This document shows positions 1 through 11,110 of a stretch of 64,000 bases of DNA, one piece after another. The position numbers and the translations under genes are program-made. Origin of the DNA: Stenopsyche tienmushanensis (taxonomy: Eukaryota > Arthropoda > Insecta > Trichoptera > Stenopsychidae). The notes beneath the pieces were generated by a model. It was not told the DNA's origin and did no database searches. It saw only the letters and a program-made list of their open reading frames with translations. Within the stretch, counting starts at the first letter, position 1. Each line of letters opens with the position of its first letter. Location: NCBI GenBank assembly GCA_008973525.1, contig WACJ01000274.1, positions 1 through 64,000 on the forward strand. Direction: 5' to 3'.

Positions 1-2542
1 GGCTTTAAATTACACTTTCAATGAATTAATACTTTAATGGGCATAGAAAATTAAATCAATATCGTAAGAGTCGTTTGAGAAAATTAAAGCAAATCAATTG
101 AACTTTGTGTAGACGGCGTAAAAGCTTCGTTCGTCGGAGCTTTCTCGCTGTAGTGCTATTTCCGATTTTATATGAATCGCGTTGAATTCGAAACCTCTTT
201 AATTAACATTATTTTTGAGGGTTCTATTTCCACAATTGTAATAGTCTGGAGTAGGCTATATTAGTCGGTCGTTGAAACAATGAATTGGGCCAGGTTAATT
301 TTGGACGGACTTGAAATGGCGAAATGACAAAGCCGCTGAACAAAGTTGCTTTAACGATTTGGCACCGCATTTCATATGCATTCAGAATTTTAGCTCACTC
401 GGAGCAATTTAATTATCGATTGGTGTAACGAAGCGAAAACTTTTGCGAAGGAGTTTATTAATGTATCGCAGTCGTATTTGTTGTGCGTGTTGTTTTGCTC
501 AATCGATTTTGCCAATTTAATGACCGCAGTTGTACGCGACGTCGGAAGAATATTAACGAAAAGCGACTAAACATGGGCTTTTTTTGTGGGTATTTGGAAA
601 TTTCTCGTTAACATTCCCGGAGCTTTATAAGATTGAGCACGCTCGCTCTGGGAGAGTATAAATAATGGCGGTAGTTGTTTTATCGTTCGGTGTATGTTCG
701 CTAGACAAACGGGTGCGGAATTTACAGAGATTTATGTCCTTCACATTGTTTTGGGACTGACTGAAATAGCAGGTGAAGTGGCATCAACTTAGAAGGCTTC
801 TGTTATCATCATCATCATCATGCTTCATACTGGCTTATTTATTATGTTGAAATTTTCTTGCAGAATACTTACGAAAAAACTAAGATTTCACTATCTAAAT
901 ATGCACAGGGAAGATTAGTCATAGAAAATTGAAACGCTATTTTGAAGGCAAGCTAGAAAATTGTCATGGGTAATTGATTTAATTGAATCTTAATATAATC
1001 AAATTCAGTTTAGATCACCGATTTGGACAATTATGGTGTTGTTAGAATTATATTTTAATACAATTGGGCCTCGTATAACACGGTTTTATACAACACGTGT
1101 GTAATAATTGTGACATGTTTTCTATAGCACGATTTAAGGGAAAAAATATACATAATTTAATAAATAACATATCAAGGAATGAAAAATAAGCGAATGGATT
1201 CAAGGTGGCCATAAAAATAATATTTTTACTGTTATGTTCTATTTCTTCCGGAGATTTCATAATGATCTAATTATTTATTAATCGGTCTTTAAATTTGCGA
1301 GCGAATTATCGATTTTTTTCCTGCTGAAATAAGAAAAAATCACTTTAAATTTGGAAAAATCTGTGGCCAGAAGTAGTCTTCGGAGAAATTATTTTACTAT
1401 CAATAGAAAATGAATACCAAAGGACAATAAAAATTTGTCATGATATTGGTACAGGTAGAAATTTTCTACAAATTCTTCTATAAACATGGCTATCAAATTA
1501 TTAAAATTTTCCATCCGAATAAATCAAGTCATTTTTCTAAAGACCGTTATTCAATTGAGATGTATTCATGATTAAAGCAGACTTTCTTAGTAAATTGATA
1601 AATTATATGAGAAAAATATTAATATATTCAATTGGATGTACATAGATTTATCATGATTAAGGCATGATAATAAAATGATAAATGGATGATAGATGGATGG
1701 ATGTTCAGTATGATTAACGCTATTAATAATATGCTCGGAATCGGATTAATGGATTTTGATCAAATCCACAGCTATTTAGACACCACCCTCTAATCTTTTC
1801 AACAATGAATAAGCGGATTCTTTGCAGCGATATCTAATGTAATCGTATTTGCCTGTCCGTATTTCACCCTTTTCACGACACACCCCCACTTGGAAACTCC
1901 TTAGACTTTTATTTACTCAGTACGGCAAATGTTCTGCAGTATTAAAGCAGTCTAATTTCGCGCAATTGCTTTGTTTTTATTTATCATTTTACCTGTAGAA
2001 AATTTACAAGACAAAAATGCGGACACACGTAGCTTATTTCTTGCGTTCGCAAAGGGCAAACAGTCGGAGGTCTTATAATGAGAATAATGTAGGGCCACAA
2101 ATCTTCATTAGGCTAATATGACTAGGGGGAGTAAGGGGTGACTCGCCCTGCATTTCCAGTTATCTCGCTTCACCCCTTTGTCTGTTTTAGCTTTGGCACA
2201 CGTACCTCGGCTCCTTAGTTACCTGCAATTACGTCCACGACTCGCCCGGAACGGCTCTCCGAATAAACGTCCAACTTTTCCATGTCCCGCACTAAAAAGC
2301 GCTCGAAAAAGTTCGACCATAAATCAGAACGCCTCTTTTGTACAAGGTGACTCGAGTTATATTCAATTTCGCATCGAGCTGCAAAAAATTTGATTCATTT
2401 TACTGCTTTGGCAACTGCTGTGGAAAAGACGCAGGCTGTGGAGGAAAATCCGCCCCGCTGAAATATTCAAAATAGTGCCTTTTTTTCATGATGTAACATA
2501 TTCACTTTACAAAAACCCTTTAACTCTAAGCAATTTAAACAA
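1..2542. other. Non-coding region, no gene seen
   Basis: AT-rich sequence with short random reading frames only. It holds a short CAT/ATC microsatellite near 807-820 and a TATAAATA string at 657-664 in a slightly richer stretch. No initiator or following coding exon supports calling that a promoter. The frame at 2178-2393 shows no recognisable domain. Confidence 0.5.
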
Positions 2543-3990
2543 TCTATATATATATATATATATAAATCAATGTGTGTCCGTCCATCCGTCCGGCTGTCCA
2601 AAATTTGCTAAGGTAAACAAAGCCTTTTGTCAACTATGCCGAGAGACAATAATGCTATCAATCTAATGTCTGTTGAAGCGCTCGGCTGCGTCAGCCAAGG
2701 CCGCGCTGGACGGCTGGCGCGTCGTGGTGCTCGGCGGCTCGCCAGTCACTATACGAAGTGAGGGAGAGCGCACGCATCCTAACCTCTCACTCCCACACCA
2801 ATACATCGCGTAGCTTTCCAACTAAGCGCGCGTTGCTAAGCAACCACATCCAAATCAATAAATAAACAAATCACTCATTCATGTATTCTAAAACCGAGTT
2901 GGATGCATCTTCACACATAACAAATCAATCAATAGCGAAATAAACTCCAGAATTCAACACGATATGAGGTACTATCATTGCCTCAAAATATATTAAGGAC
3001 GAATGCGAACATCAAAATTTAAAAAAAAAAACTTTAACAATTTACAGTTCGGGTGTTCCGCGCTAAAATTCATGAAACTCTACTTCTTTCGTAAAATTGA
3101 TATAATTCCTAAACCAGCTAATAGATTGAAACAAAATTTTAGCGGTGGCTCCAAAAGAGCTTACTGCACCGATATATTCAAACAAAACAGTGGTTTTCAA
3201 TATGTGGTACGTTTATCAGCGAGATAAATTCAAAAGTGATTTTTTGATATGAATTGTATGTAAAGGCATTAATTAAATGACACGTAAACACACGAACAAA
3301 GCATAAGGACAATATTCAGTTAGTTTATCATTCTATATAAAAATATATTTGAATTGGATATTTTACTGAAAATTGGCGTGCCTGTAGTTCTTCTCTAAAA
3401 CAGAAATCCGCCACGACATGTAGCAACTGTACCAGGTTTTTAATGAAAAAAAGATGAATCACCGGAGCTACAGTTTGAAATGCAAAATTTAAAAAGAGGT
3501 TTTGGTCCAACGATTCCGACTGATATGCTATTTGAATTGAAATGTGTGCAGTTTCCGGTGTGATCATCAACAAAGAATAGAAACACACAGGGTATGCGTG
3601 CATGCTTCTCACATGGACAGCTGTATGCGGGCTGCTCATGTTTAAAAAAATGCAAGAAATTCACCCCTAGGTGAAGATCGTAGAGCCCTGGGAATGCATT
3701 TTCCTTCAAAACTTTTACAAAAAGCCCTAAATGCCCTAAAATCAGAGAGAATGGCCACAAGGCTTCCGTGTCCAACTGATCCGAATTTCGGACCACTGAC
3801 ACAACGAAGGAACGCCTCGCGATTGGACGCCATGCCCGAAAATGTTCACAAAACATGGTCTGCGTCCATGGACGGATCTCTGCATGGACACTCTGAAGTT
3901 GTTGAAAGCCCAAGTGTCGCCTCAGGTGGTGCCTAACTGAGAGAAAGAAAGTAAGAGGTGGCGGCCGACGATCGACGCAGATCACCTCTC
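2543..3990 (+). mobile_element. Helitron-like non-autonomous element, copy 1
   Basis: Starts with TC followed by a TA-rich run directly after a host A, as Helitron 5' ends do, then a GTGTGTCCGTCC tract. A GC-rich block (about 2670-2840) and the downstream sequence recur closely at 58800-59000 (same strand) and 47730-47990 (reverse strand). Homology with the copy at 58760 continues to about 3640 and resumes at about 3665-3770, so the element is at least 1.2 kb. The right end is uncertain; CTAA near 3999-4002 is a possible 3' terminus but no convincing hairpin was verified. Reading frames inside (3003-3227 and 3328-3639 reverse) recur in the other copy but diverge mostly by replacement changes. 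I call the family from its terminal structure; no Rep/helicase is present. Confidence 0.6.
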
Positions 3991-4698
3991 CTGCCATCTA
4001 AATAATGCCGCTTCCTTGTCAGCTTGTTTACAAAAATAATTATGAATTCTTAAAATGTTTACATAAATAAATTTATCACGTTTTCTTAATTTAGAAACTT
4101 TATTTAACCGTTGAATATTTATTTTAAAACTTTAGGAATTTTATAATCAATGTTAATCTTGGTATTGCGAAATAGAAAATTTGTTTGACCATTGAGCTGA
4201 AGTATTAGTTTGCTAATATTATATATATTTGGAATTTAATAAATAATTTATATTTTGCCATATCAAACTCAAAGGTTATCACGTAATTGGTTCAAATTGC
4301 AAATATGTTGTGTGAGTTTATATGTTTATTTTTTTTCTTTTAATTATATGTATAAATTGTTGTTCATCTCATCTTGAATACGAAATTCACTTGCAAAATT
4401 GCCTTTGGCGGATATTTATTTAACACTGTTTCAACATATCGTGCAATAGCAAGTCAATGCTGTAGAGAAAGCCAACAAAAGTGGATTAGAGAATTTGTCT
4501 GTTGAATTCCAAGTTTTCAGCAAACTCCAATTCCAGCTTAGTAGGAATTTGCTTCAATTAAACCTCGTAATTTATATTGGCTGCCATTGTAGATGTGTGC
4601 ATGTTAAAAATATAGTTTTCGGTGTTTCATCTAGTTGAAAATATTTAATCTAATGTGATATGTATTATTTTTCACGTACATTAAATATCACATTTGAC
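3991..4698. other. Non-coding spacer between two elements
   Basis: AT-rich sequence without a convincing reading frame. Its last eight bases, CATTTGAC at 4691-4698, are the left target-site duplication of the next element. Confidence 0.5.
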
Positions 4699-5824
4699 CA
4701 GGGCCGTAACAAGGGGGTGGCAAAGCAGGCGCTCGCCACACAAGGACCCCTTTTGACCCCATAAGGTTTTTAAGAATGTTGTTATCAAAACTAACAAGAT
4801 GTCTTGAACGGGGTTCTTATATAAATGCTGCTCTCTTCAACTTTAATGTTTTTAATCATTTCTGGGCAGTCCTTACACTGATAGTATGTTCACCATGTTC
4901 AATATTAATTTTTATCAGTTTGTATTGATTATCGATATTAATTTTCTATGAGTGCTATCAGGGCCGTAACAAGGGGGTGGCAAAGCAGGCGCTTGCCACG
5001 GGCGCAACTGGACTTGGGGCGCAAAACACAGAACCAATGAACCAATACTGATTAACTGACCGTTTTTATAATATATACTAAGTTATCTAATCCCTATTTT
5101 CTTCATTATCACTTAAACATCGGGCCGACCCAACTGGCATTAGTTCGCAATAAAATAAAGACAAAAAATATTTTTGACCGTTTGTAAAATCTTGCATATA
5201 AACCCCCTAATAATGAGATAATAATAAAATTAAATTAAATTTTATAAAAGTAAGTACTATAAAATTTATAACACGTGCACGATCCTAAAAGTGACCCTTC
5301 CCCGAAAGAAATCCATTTTTTTACGTCCATGATTTTGATCCTAAAAGTGACCATTTCCCGAAAGAAATCCATTTTTTTACGTCCATGATTTTGATCCTAA
5401 AAGTGACCATTTCCCGAAAGAAATCCATTTTTTTCGTCCATGATTTTGATCCTAAAATTGACCATTTCCCGAAAGAAATCCATTTTTTTACGTCCATGAT
5501 TTTGATCCTAAAAGTGACCCTTCCCCGAAAGAAATCCATTTTTTTACGTCCATGATTTTGATCCTAAAAGTGACCATTTGCCGAAAGAAATCCATTTTTT
5601 TACGTCCATGATTTTGATCCTAAAAGAGACCATTTCCCGAAAGAAATCCATTTTTTTACGTCCATGATTTTGATCCTAAAAGTGACCCTTTCCCGAAAGA
5701 AATCTTTTTTTTAATTTGAAATTATCTCATTTTCGGCATTTTTTTAAACCTTTTTTTGTTGGAGGGGGGGGGGGCGCAATTTAGATTCCTGCCACGGGCG
5801 CATCATACCCTAGTTACGGCCCTG
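4699..5824. mobile_element. hAT-like terminal-inverted-repeat element with 8-bp TSD
   Basis: The left end CAGGGCCGTAAC is mirrored by GTTACGGCCCTG at the right end, and CATTTGAC flanks both sides (4691-4698 and 5825-5832). An 8-bp duplication and CAG...CTG termini are typical of hAT elements. The left-end sequence, about 40 bp including GGGGGTGGCAAAGCAGGCGC, occurs a second time at 4959, so the element has two left ends in tandem and one right end. There is no transposase; the interior is mainly a 56-bp minisatellite and a poly-G tract before the right end. It is a non-autonomous, rearranged copy. Confidence 0.75.
5281..5708. repeat. 56-bp minisatellite, about 7.6 copies
   Basis: Units begin with GATCCTAAAA at 5281, 5337, 5393, 5448, 5504, 5560, 5616 and 5672; one unit is 55 bp through a one-base deletion. 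Units are nearly identical and differ mainly at CCCTTCCCC versus CCATTTCCC. The 56-bp period is not a multiple of three, so the open frame across it on the reverse strand is a by-product of the array. It lies inside the hAT-like element. Confidence 0.95.
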
Positions 5825-5832
5825 CATTTGAC

Positions 5833-6857
5833 AGCTAGCATTGTCATGATGTTATGCAACTGATTTTTGCAATCGAATAACTCCATTTTAATTCGATCTA
5901 AATAAAGTAGTGAGAAAGGGATTTGGTCAATTTAAGTTTGATAAATCTGAATTCCAGGTGGGAGAGACATACTGAAGGTACTCGCTGAAAGGATTAAGGG
6001 GAAGATAATAAGATTTCGTATAAACGTCGTATCCTGTATTCGTGTTGCGTCACTGAAGACACGAATTTACGATGAAATAAATAAAATTTTCATGTTTTCA
6101 TGTCTGGAGCGTCAGATGGCTCCAGTGCGTGCGTACTCCACATTCAGCTGGAGCTTTGTAGCGCAATTGAATACAATGGAAGCGTTATATTCAGTTTTCC
6201 ATTGTGCGTGAGGTCCCTGCCAAAGTAGCTGATGCTGATGAAGAAAGGCCATGAAAGAAAGAGGGTAGAATATAAAAAGGAGAGGATCATAATTTTGGCT
6301 GCGACGAATATATGAATTATGCCTTACGTGCCCTAGCGCGCTGCTGAAATTTATCAACGTCCGCAGGATCAATGTTTGGATAAACAGATTTCTATTATTT
6401 GTCCTTATCATTTCTGTTTGAGAAGAAAAACAATTTTATTCTTATAACTAAGATACCCAAATAAAAAATAAGCCTCGAAAAAAAATCGAGTTTTGATCAA
6501 TTATCTCTTATTGTCCAGTTTTTGCTCAATATAATAACTTATAGAACTTTACTTCATCCAGGTCAAATTTGACAGTTTTTTTGAGGTAACTTTTAGCAAT
6601 CCACTCAATTATGGGATTATTGCCAACCATTTTGATATGGTCTATCATAAAGACTAGAAATGTGGTCACCGACCACAACGTTTGTATATTTGTACCTATA
6701 GGTCAAGTTCTTCAAAGTTCGTAATCTGGATTTAAGCCCGAACTTTTATAATCAATAAAATAATATATTGGATTGCTTAAAATATCGAAGTATGATTATA
6801 ACATTACTGAAAATAGTCTAAACGAATGATATAATTTTATGCAGTTAAGCAACAAAC
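5833..6857. other. Non-coding region, no gene seen
   Basis: Holds only a short reverse frame (6112-6411) with no recognisable domain. It ends at the left terminal repeat of the mariner at 6858. Confidence 0.45.
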
Positions 6858-9032
6858 CACTCAATAAGTTCGTAGGACTTTTTTCAATTTATACTTTTTT
6901 TCATTTAGGGTCGTTTTTTTCGTGTAAAATTTGAATTATTTTTGAACCTTTGATTGATCCAAAATAAATTCCATCTATCAATGGTTGATTTTTTTCATAA
7001 TATGTGCCAAAATTGATTCACAATAATTATGGCATCGCTTTCTTCGTCGGTCGTCCTTTTAGCGCATGAAACCTTTTGATGCGGTCTCGATCAGATCGCG
7101 AATGTCCTCCGTGAAAGGGCGGCGTTTCAGCAAGGTGTTTTTTAATGAAAAAGGTCTATATCAGTATATCACAACAATGTCATGGGAGCTCCATTTATGT
7201 ATTTTCCCATAAAAGCTGGGTAAAGCAGCAGCCACCGTCTCTATTCAGCTACGACCGCTGGAAGCTGTTTTCACAGCCACGCCGCTATTTAAGCTCACAA
7301 TGGCCACGGCGATCGACTTTTGTGAGGCAAACCTTTCACTGATATTCAAACAGTTTTCAAAATAATCGACGTATTCAAGAGTCTCCCAACGGCCATTCAA
7401 TATGTTTCGAATGACCGCTATTACTCTTTGAACAACTTTAAATAGTGCCATTAACGGTGCTCTATGTTCCTTTTAAAAACTGCCCGTAAAATTAGCACCA
7501 TAACTTCTCAAACGTTGAAAACATAGTGAAATATTGCCAAATATAACTTATAATATATATATATAGATATTTATGAGCATAGTATGTGTGTGTGTATTTA
7601 GAAGGCAGGTCTTAGATTCGCATTAACGCTAACAAGTGGCAATCTAGCCGAAGCGGAGTAAGGTTCCTAACCCTAAATATTTGGTTAGCGAGTCTCGGCA
7701 CCTAATTAAGATTGATTACGGATAAAAGTTTATTGTTGTTAGAATTTTGCCGGAACTATCTCGTTATTTACCGGAAGACGAAGGATGGAAGTCCGGGAAT
7801 TATGCGACAGCCCACAGGCGGACACTAAAACGTGTTTATCAGGAAAACTCCATATTTGGCAAAAACTTATTTTGTCACCCCTTAATTACGCCACTTATTT
7901 ATATTGTACTTACATATGTATTAATATTAACATATAAAGTACGATATAAAGATATAATCTCTCTTCACCTATTTGATAACGATTTAATGTCATAAAACAT
8001 CATAGGCTTTGAATGAAAATATTCTATAAGTTCACTTTTGACCTCATGGTTTTTTTTGTAATTTTTCCCATCAAAAAATGGTGCATAAGTTTAAAAGATG
8101 AAAATCAGACGGAGCGATGTCTGGAAAATAAGAATGATGTCAAATTGTCTTCCATCCAAGTTTGTTTATTTTTCCTCGCGTTATTTTCGTTGTAAACACT
8201 TGTCTTCGATGTACGAAAAAGAGTTGTTTTTTTTATATTTCCATCGTTAAACGGTCTAATTATTCACAATAAAATATTGCATTTATGGTCTGTCCAAGTT
8301 TAAGTGTCTCAAAATGATTGATACCCTTGCAGTCTTACCAAAAGGACCTTAATTTTTGCATTCATAATTAATATTAACACATCTTTCTTGTCTTCACACC
8401 TTTCCAATTTTTTTCAGATTTTTTTGAACCCTCCACTATGAGTATCCGAGATTGGCCAATATTTTTTTAATAGTTGCTGTTGGATTACTTTCGATTTTAG
8501 CAATCAGTGTGGTGGCATGTACCTTACAGAATCTTCCACTTTTAGGGCTATTTTTTAAATTAAAATTTCCAGACGAAAATTTCTGGAACCAATTTTAATA
8601 TCTATGAACACCTAAAATATCCTCCAGTACAAATATTTTTAGTGAGGCGCGTTGCAGTCTTTTTTTTAGAAATTGATAAAGCATTAAATTTCGAACAAAT
8701 TCTTCACTCGGCGAAAATAGGTCCATTGAAAATTGGGTTGTTAAATTTGAATTTTATAAATCAAAATTTGTCCTTGATGAGTATAGTCACTAAAAGAGTA
8801 TAAAATACGACTTGAAAGTGCAGCAGCCAAAGTGCAGTTTAATCTACAAAAACGGTCAAGCAACAAAACGAAAACCATTTTGGGTTCTACTTATATTTAA
8901 CTCTATTTAGGAAATCGCGATAACCACTTCGAACGGAGCTTTTTCGTGGACAAATGTTGATATAAAATGGTAAAAACGCTTCAATTTACGATCGATCAAA
9001 ACTATTTTATCACCCTACGAATTTATTGAGTG
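6858..9032 (-). mobile_element. Degenerate mariner-family element carrying extra internal sequence
   Basis: Inverted ends CACTCAATAAGTTCGTAGG (6858) and CCTACGAATTTATTGAGTG (9014-9032) bound the element. On the reverse strand, broken frames resemble a mariner transposase. Around 8400-8760 lies an N-terminal helix-turn-helix-like part with SGNFNLKN and PKSGRFCK. Around 8120 lies PDIAPSDFHLL, matching the catalytic SPDLAPSDYHLF signature. Many stops and shifts make it inactive. At about 2.17 kb it is well above the usual 1.3 kb of mariners, and the catalytic motif is more than 1.2 kb from the end it should nearly abut. A later insertion, probably within about 7050-7990, is inferred. Confidence 0.65.
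7849..7910 (+). repeat. Dispersed 62-bp repeat, copy 1
   Basis: Aligns in reverse complement to 27563-27624 with 56 of 62 bases identical by eye and no gaps. It sits in the part of the mariner-bounded segment that looks like a later insertion, so it may be one end of another element. The family is not recognised. Confidence 0.7.
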
Positions 9033-10412
9033 ATGTGTTTTGTAAAAATTGATCTTTGATTGTCATTCCTTTGTTGAATGTCTGCTTATGTAACAAATCG
9101 GATCTCAATCTTAACAAAACTTATCTGCATTTATCATTTTAAATTCATATCAAGATCAATAGATGTAATAAATTTGAATTGATCTATGACAATGACATTG
9201 ATGGACATTTTACGAGCGCCGTTTTTAAAAAATCACTTTATATACGATTTCAACCTTAGGGTGTCCAATAAAATCTTATGATCGATCGTAAAGCGTCGAC
9301 GCAAAAATACTGGTCCAGAAAATTGCACCGTTGGACAATAAAAGATTCCATAAGGGAATATTCCCCATGGGCGAACGATCGGTGCAATCTTGTCAAGTAC
9401 TGGGCCTCGATAGTTCGTAATGTTCCAATTGAACAGGACTCGGGCCAAAGTGGCCACAACGACTAAGTCTTCCACTCGATCGGGACGCTTTATACATTTC
9501 AATGTTGCGGTTTATAATGTAGCCGTTTGTTTACATTCGCAACCTTCGGTCTTGAGCTCATCCGGGGTCTTCAGGTGCCCCCCTCAAAAACAACTTGGGA
9601 ACTGTGATCAGCATTCGCGGCTCGTCTGCCGGATTAACGCCCTAAGTAAATGATCTTGAAGCCACGAGTGCTCCAGATCTTGGGTAGCTTCATTCCATTT
9701 CAAAGGTATTAAGGCGAACACAAACTGCAATGGAATTGATAACCCTCGACTGGCCAATTTTGCTAATATATTATCACGCCATTTTATTTATTCAATAATT
9801 TTCAATTTATAAACGGATTTCAAATAATTCATTTTTCCTGTTATTCTTGAATGGATTTGAAGAAACCTTGGTAATACTTTTTTGTGATTGTCAAAGTGTA
9901 GCTTTATTGAGCTAGATCCAGGACTCTAATTATAATGATTCTATTAATCAACTCGATTGTCTTGATCTAAGCTTAACCAAATTTCTAACTTTTGAAGACG
10001 TATATACTGAGGCAATTTATAATATATTATCCTATATTTATATGTTGCTTTACCTTATTGTTATCCTATAATTTATATCCTGTTGAATACTAAACTTCAC
10101 AAGTAAAATTACAAAAAACTCGTATATTTCTTAGTATTTTTCGTTGATTATTATTTATGGAATGGTATATGAAACCAAATGTATGTCCCTCTCAAATTTG
10201 AAATTTAGAAGCTAATTTTTATCACCTCTATTCGTGCAAATATTTCTTCAGTAACAAATGTAAAACTAATCAGAACCTAAATAATTATAGACAATTGCCA
10301 AATATACGAAAATATTTAGTGTACGGTATTAGACTTATTATATTCATAAACTTATTTTTCAGCATTTTATAACGTAATTATATAAACAAATAGAACTTTA
10401 AGCTCTCTTATA
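9033..10412. other. Non-coding region with overlapping unassigned frames at 9233-9653
   Basis: Frames on both strands at 9233-9502 and 9420-9653 overlap in a locally less AT-rich patch. None shows a domain I recognise. Overlap on both strands suggests a composition effect or an old repeat rather than an exon. The remainder is AT-rich. Confidence 0.4.
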
Positions 10413-11110
10413 TACAGGTTATTTTGCAAAAATTTTTGGGGGGGGGGGGTTAAGGGATCTTTTGCTACTTTTCATACATAGACCCTATGTCCTAAGTGTC
10501 CGGGTTGTCGAAATATATTTTTTTTTTCAACAATTTAAAAATACCCAAAATTTCATAGTTCTTTAATCTGACGTCGTAATAGCACGAAATTACTATTTTT
10601 CTATTTTGCAATGTATTTTTGATCTAAATAAATCATTTTTTTATGCAATTGGTTAAAAAAATACTTCTGAGCTTCCAAAATCACACAAAATGTGCAAACG
10701 AACGAGAAATATCATCTAAATTCTTTGACTAACTAAGAATTATTTTGAACTTAATTTAGTTTTAAAGAGTTCTTTAGATTATATATTTTCAAAGCTACAG
10801 ATTTACAAACAGATTATACAAAATGTATTCAAATTGGCCACTTCTGTTTCATATGCACGCACGACATCTTTTCCTTATTTAAACCGTAGTCGTCTGAAGT
10901 AGTATTTCTTCTTTCATTATTGCAAAGGTCAGGCTTATTCCTTCAATTAGGATTTCGTTTGTGAACATCTTTGTCGTGTAAAATAATTATTTTGGCTACC
11001 CTACTACGTGACTTGCACGGTCTCCAGATCTGACACCAATGGATTTCTTTGCTTGGGGATGGTCTCCATTCCGTGGCTGGCACGATCTACAGCATTTAGG
11101 ATGGCTTCCG
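10413..11110 (+). mobile_element. DDE-transposase TIR element remnant, family X copy 1
   Basis: Begins with TACAGGTTATTTTGCAAAAA and a poly-G run, shares blocks with 31580-32627 and 35722-36524, and near 11021-11070 encodes RSPDLTPMDFFAWGW. That string matches the third-aspartate region of IS630/Tc1/mariner-type transposases (SPDLTPLDFFLWG). Only this C-terminal core is readable and stops precede it, so it is a decayed copy. No right terminal repeat was found; the right boundary is approximate. Confidence 0.6.

Noticed and set aside
657..664. TATAAATA as a core promoter
   Set aside because: No clear initiator at the expected distance and no recognisable gene downstream; such strings are frequent in this base composition.
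3003..3227. Open frame shared by two Helitron-like copies (also 59134-59352) as a possible captured gene
   Set aside because: Aligning the two by eye gives about nine replacement and two silent differences, as expected for neutral drift rather than selection on protein.
5321..5539. Reverse-strand open frame with repeated WISFGKW-like peptide
   Set aside because: It is produced by the 56-bp minisatellite. The period is not a multiple of three, so the peptide repeat shifts phase and has no sign of being a gene.
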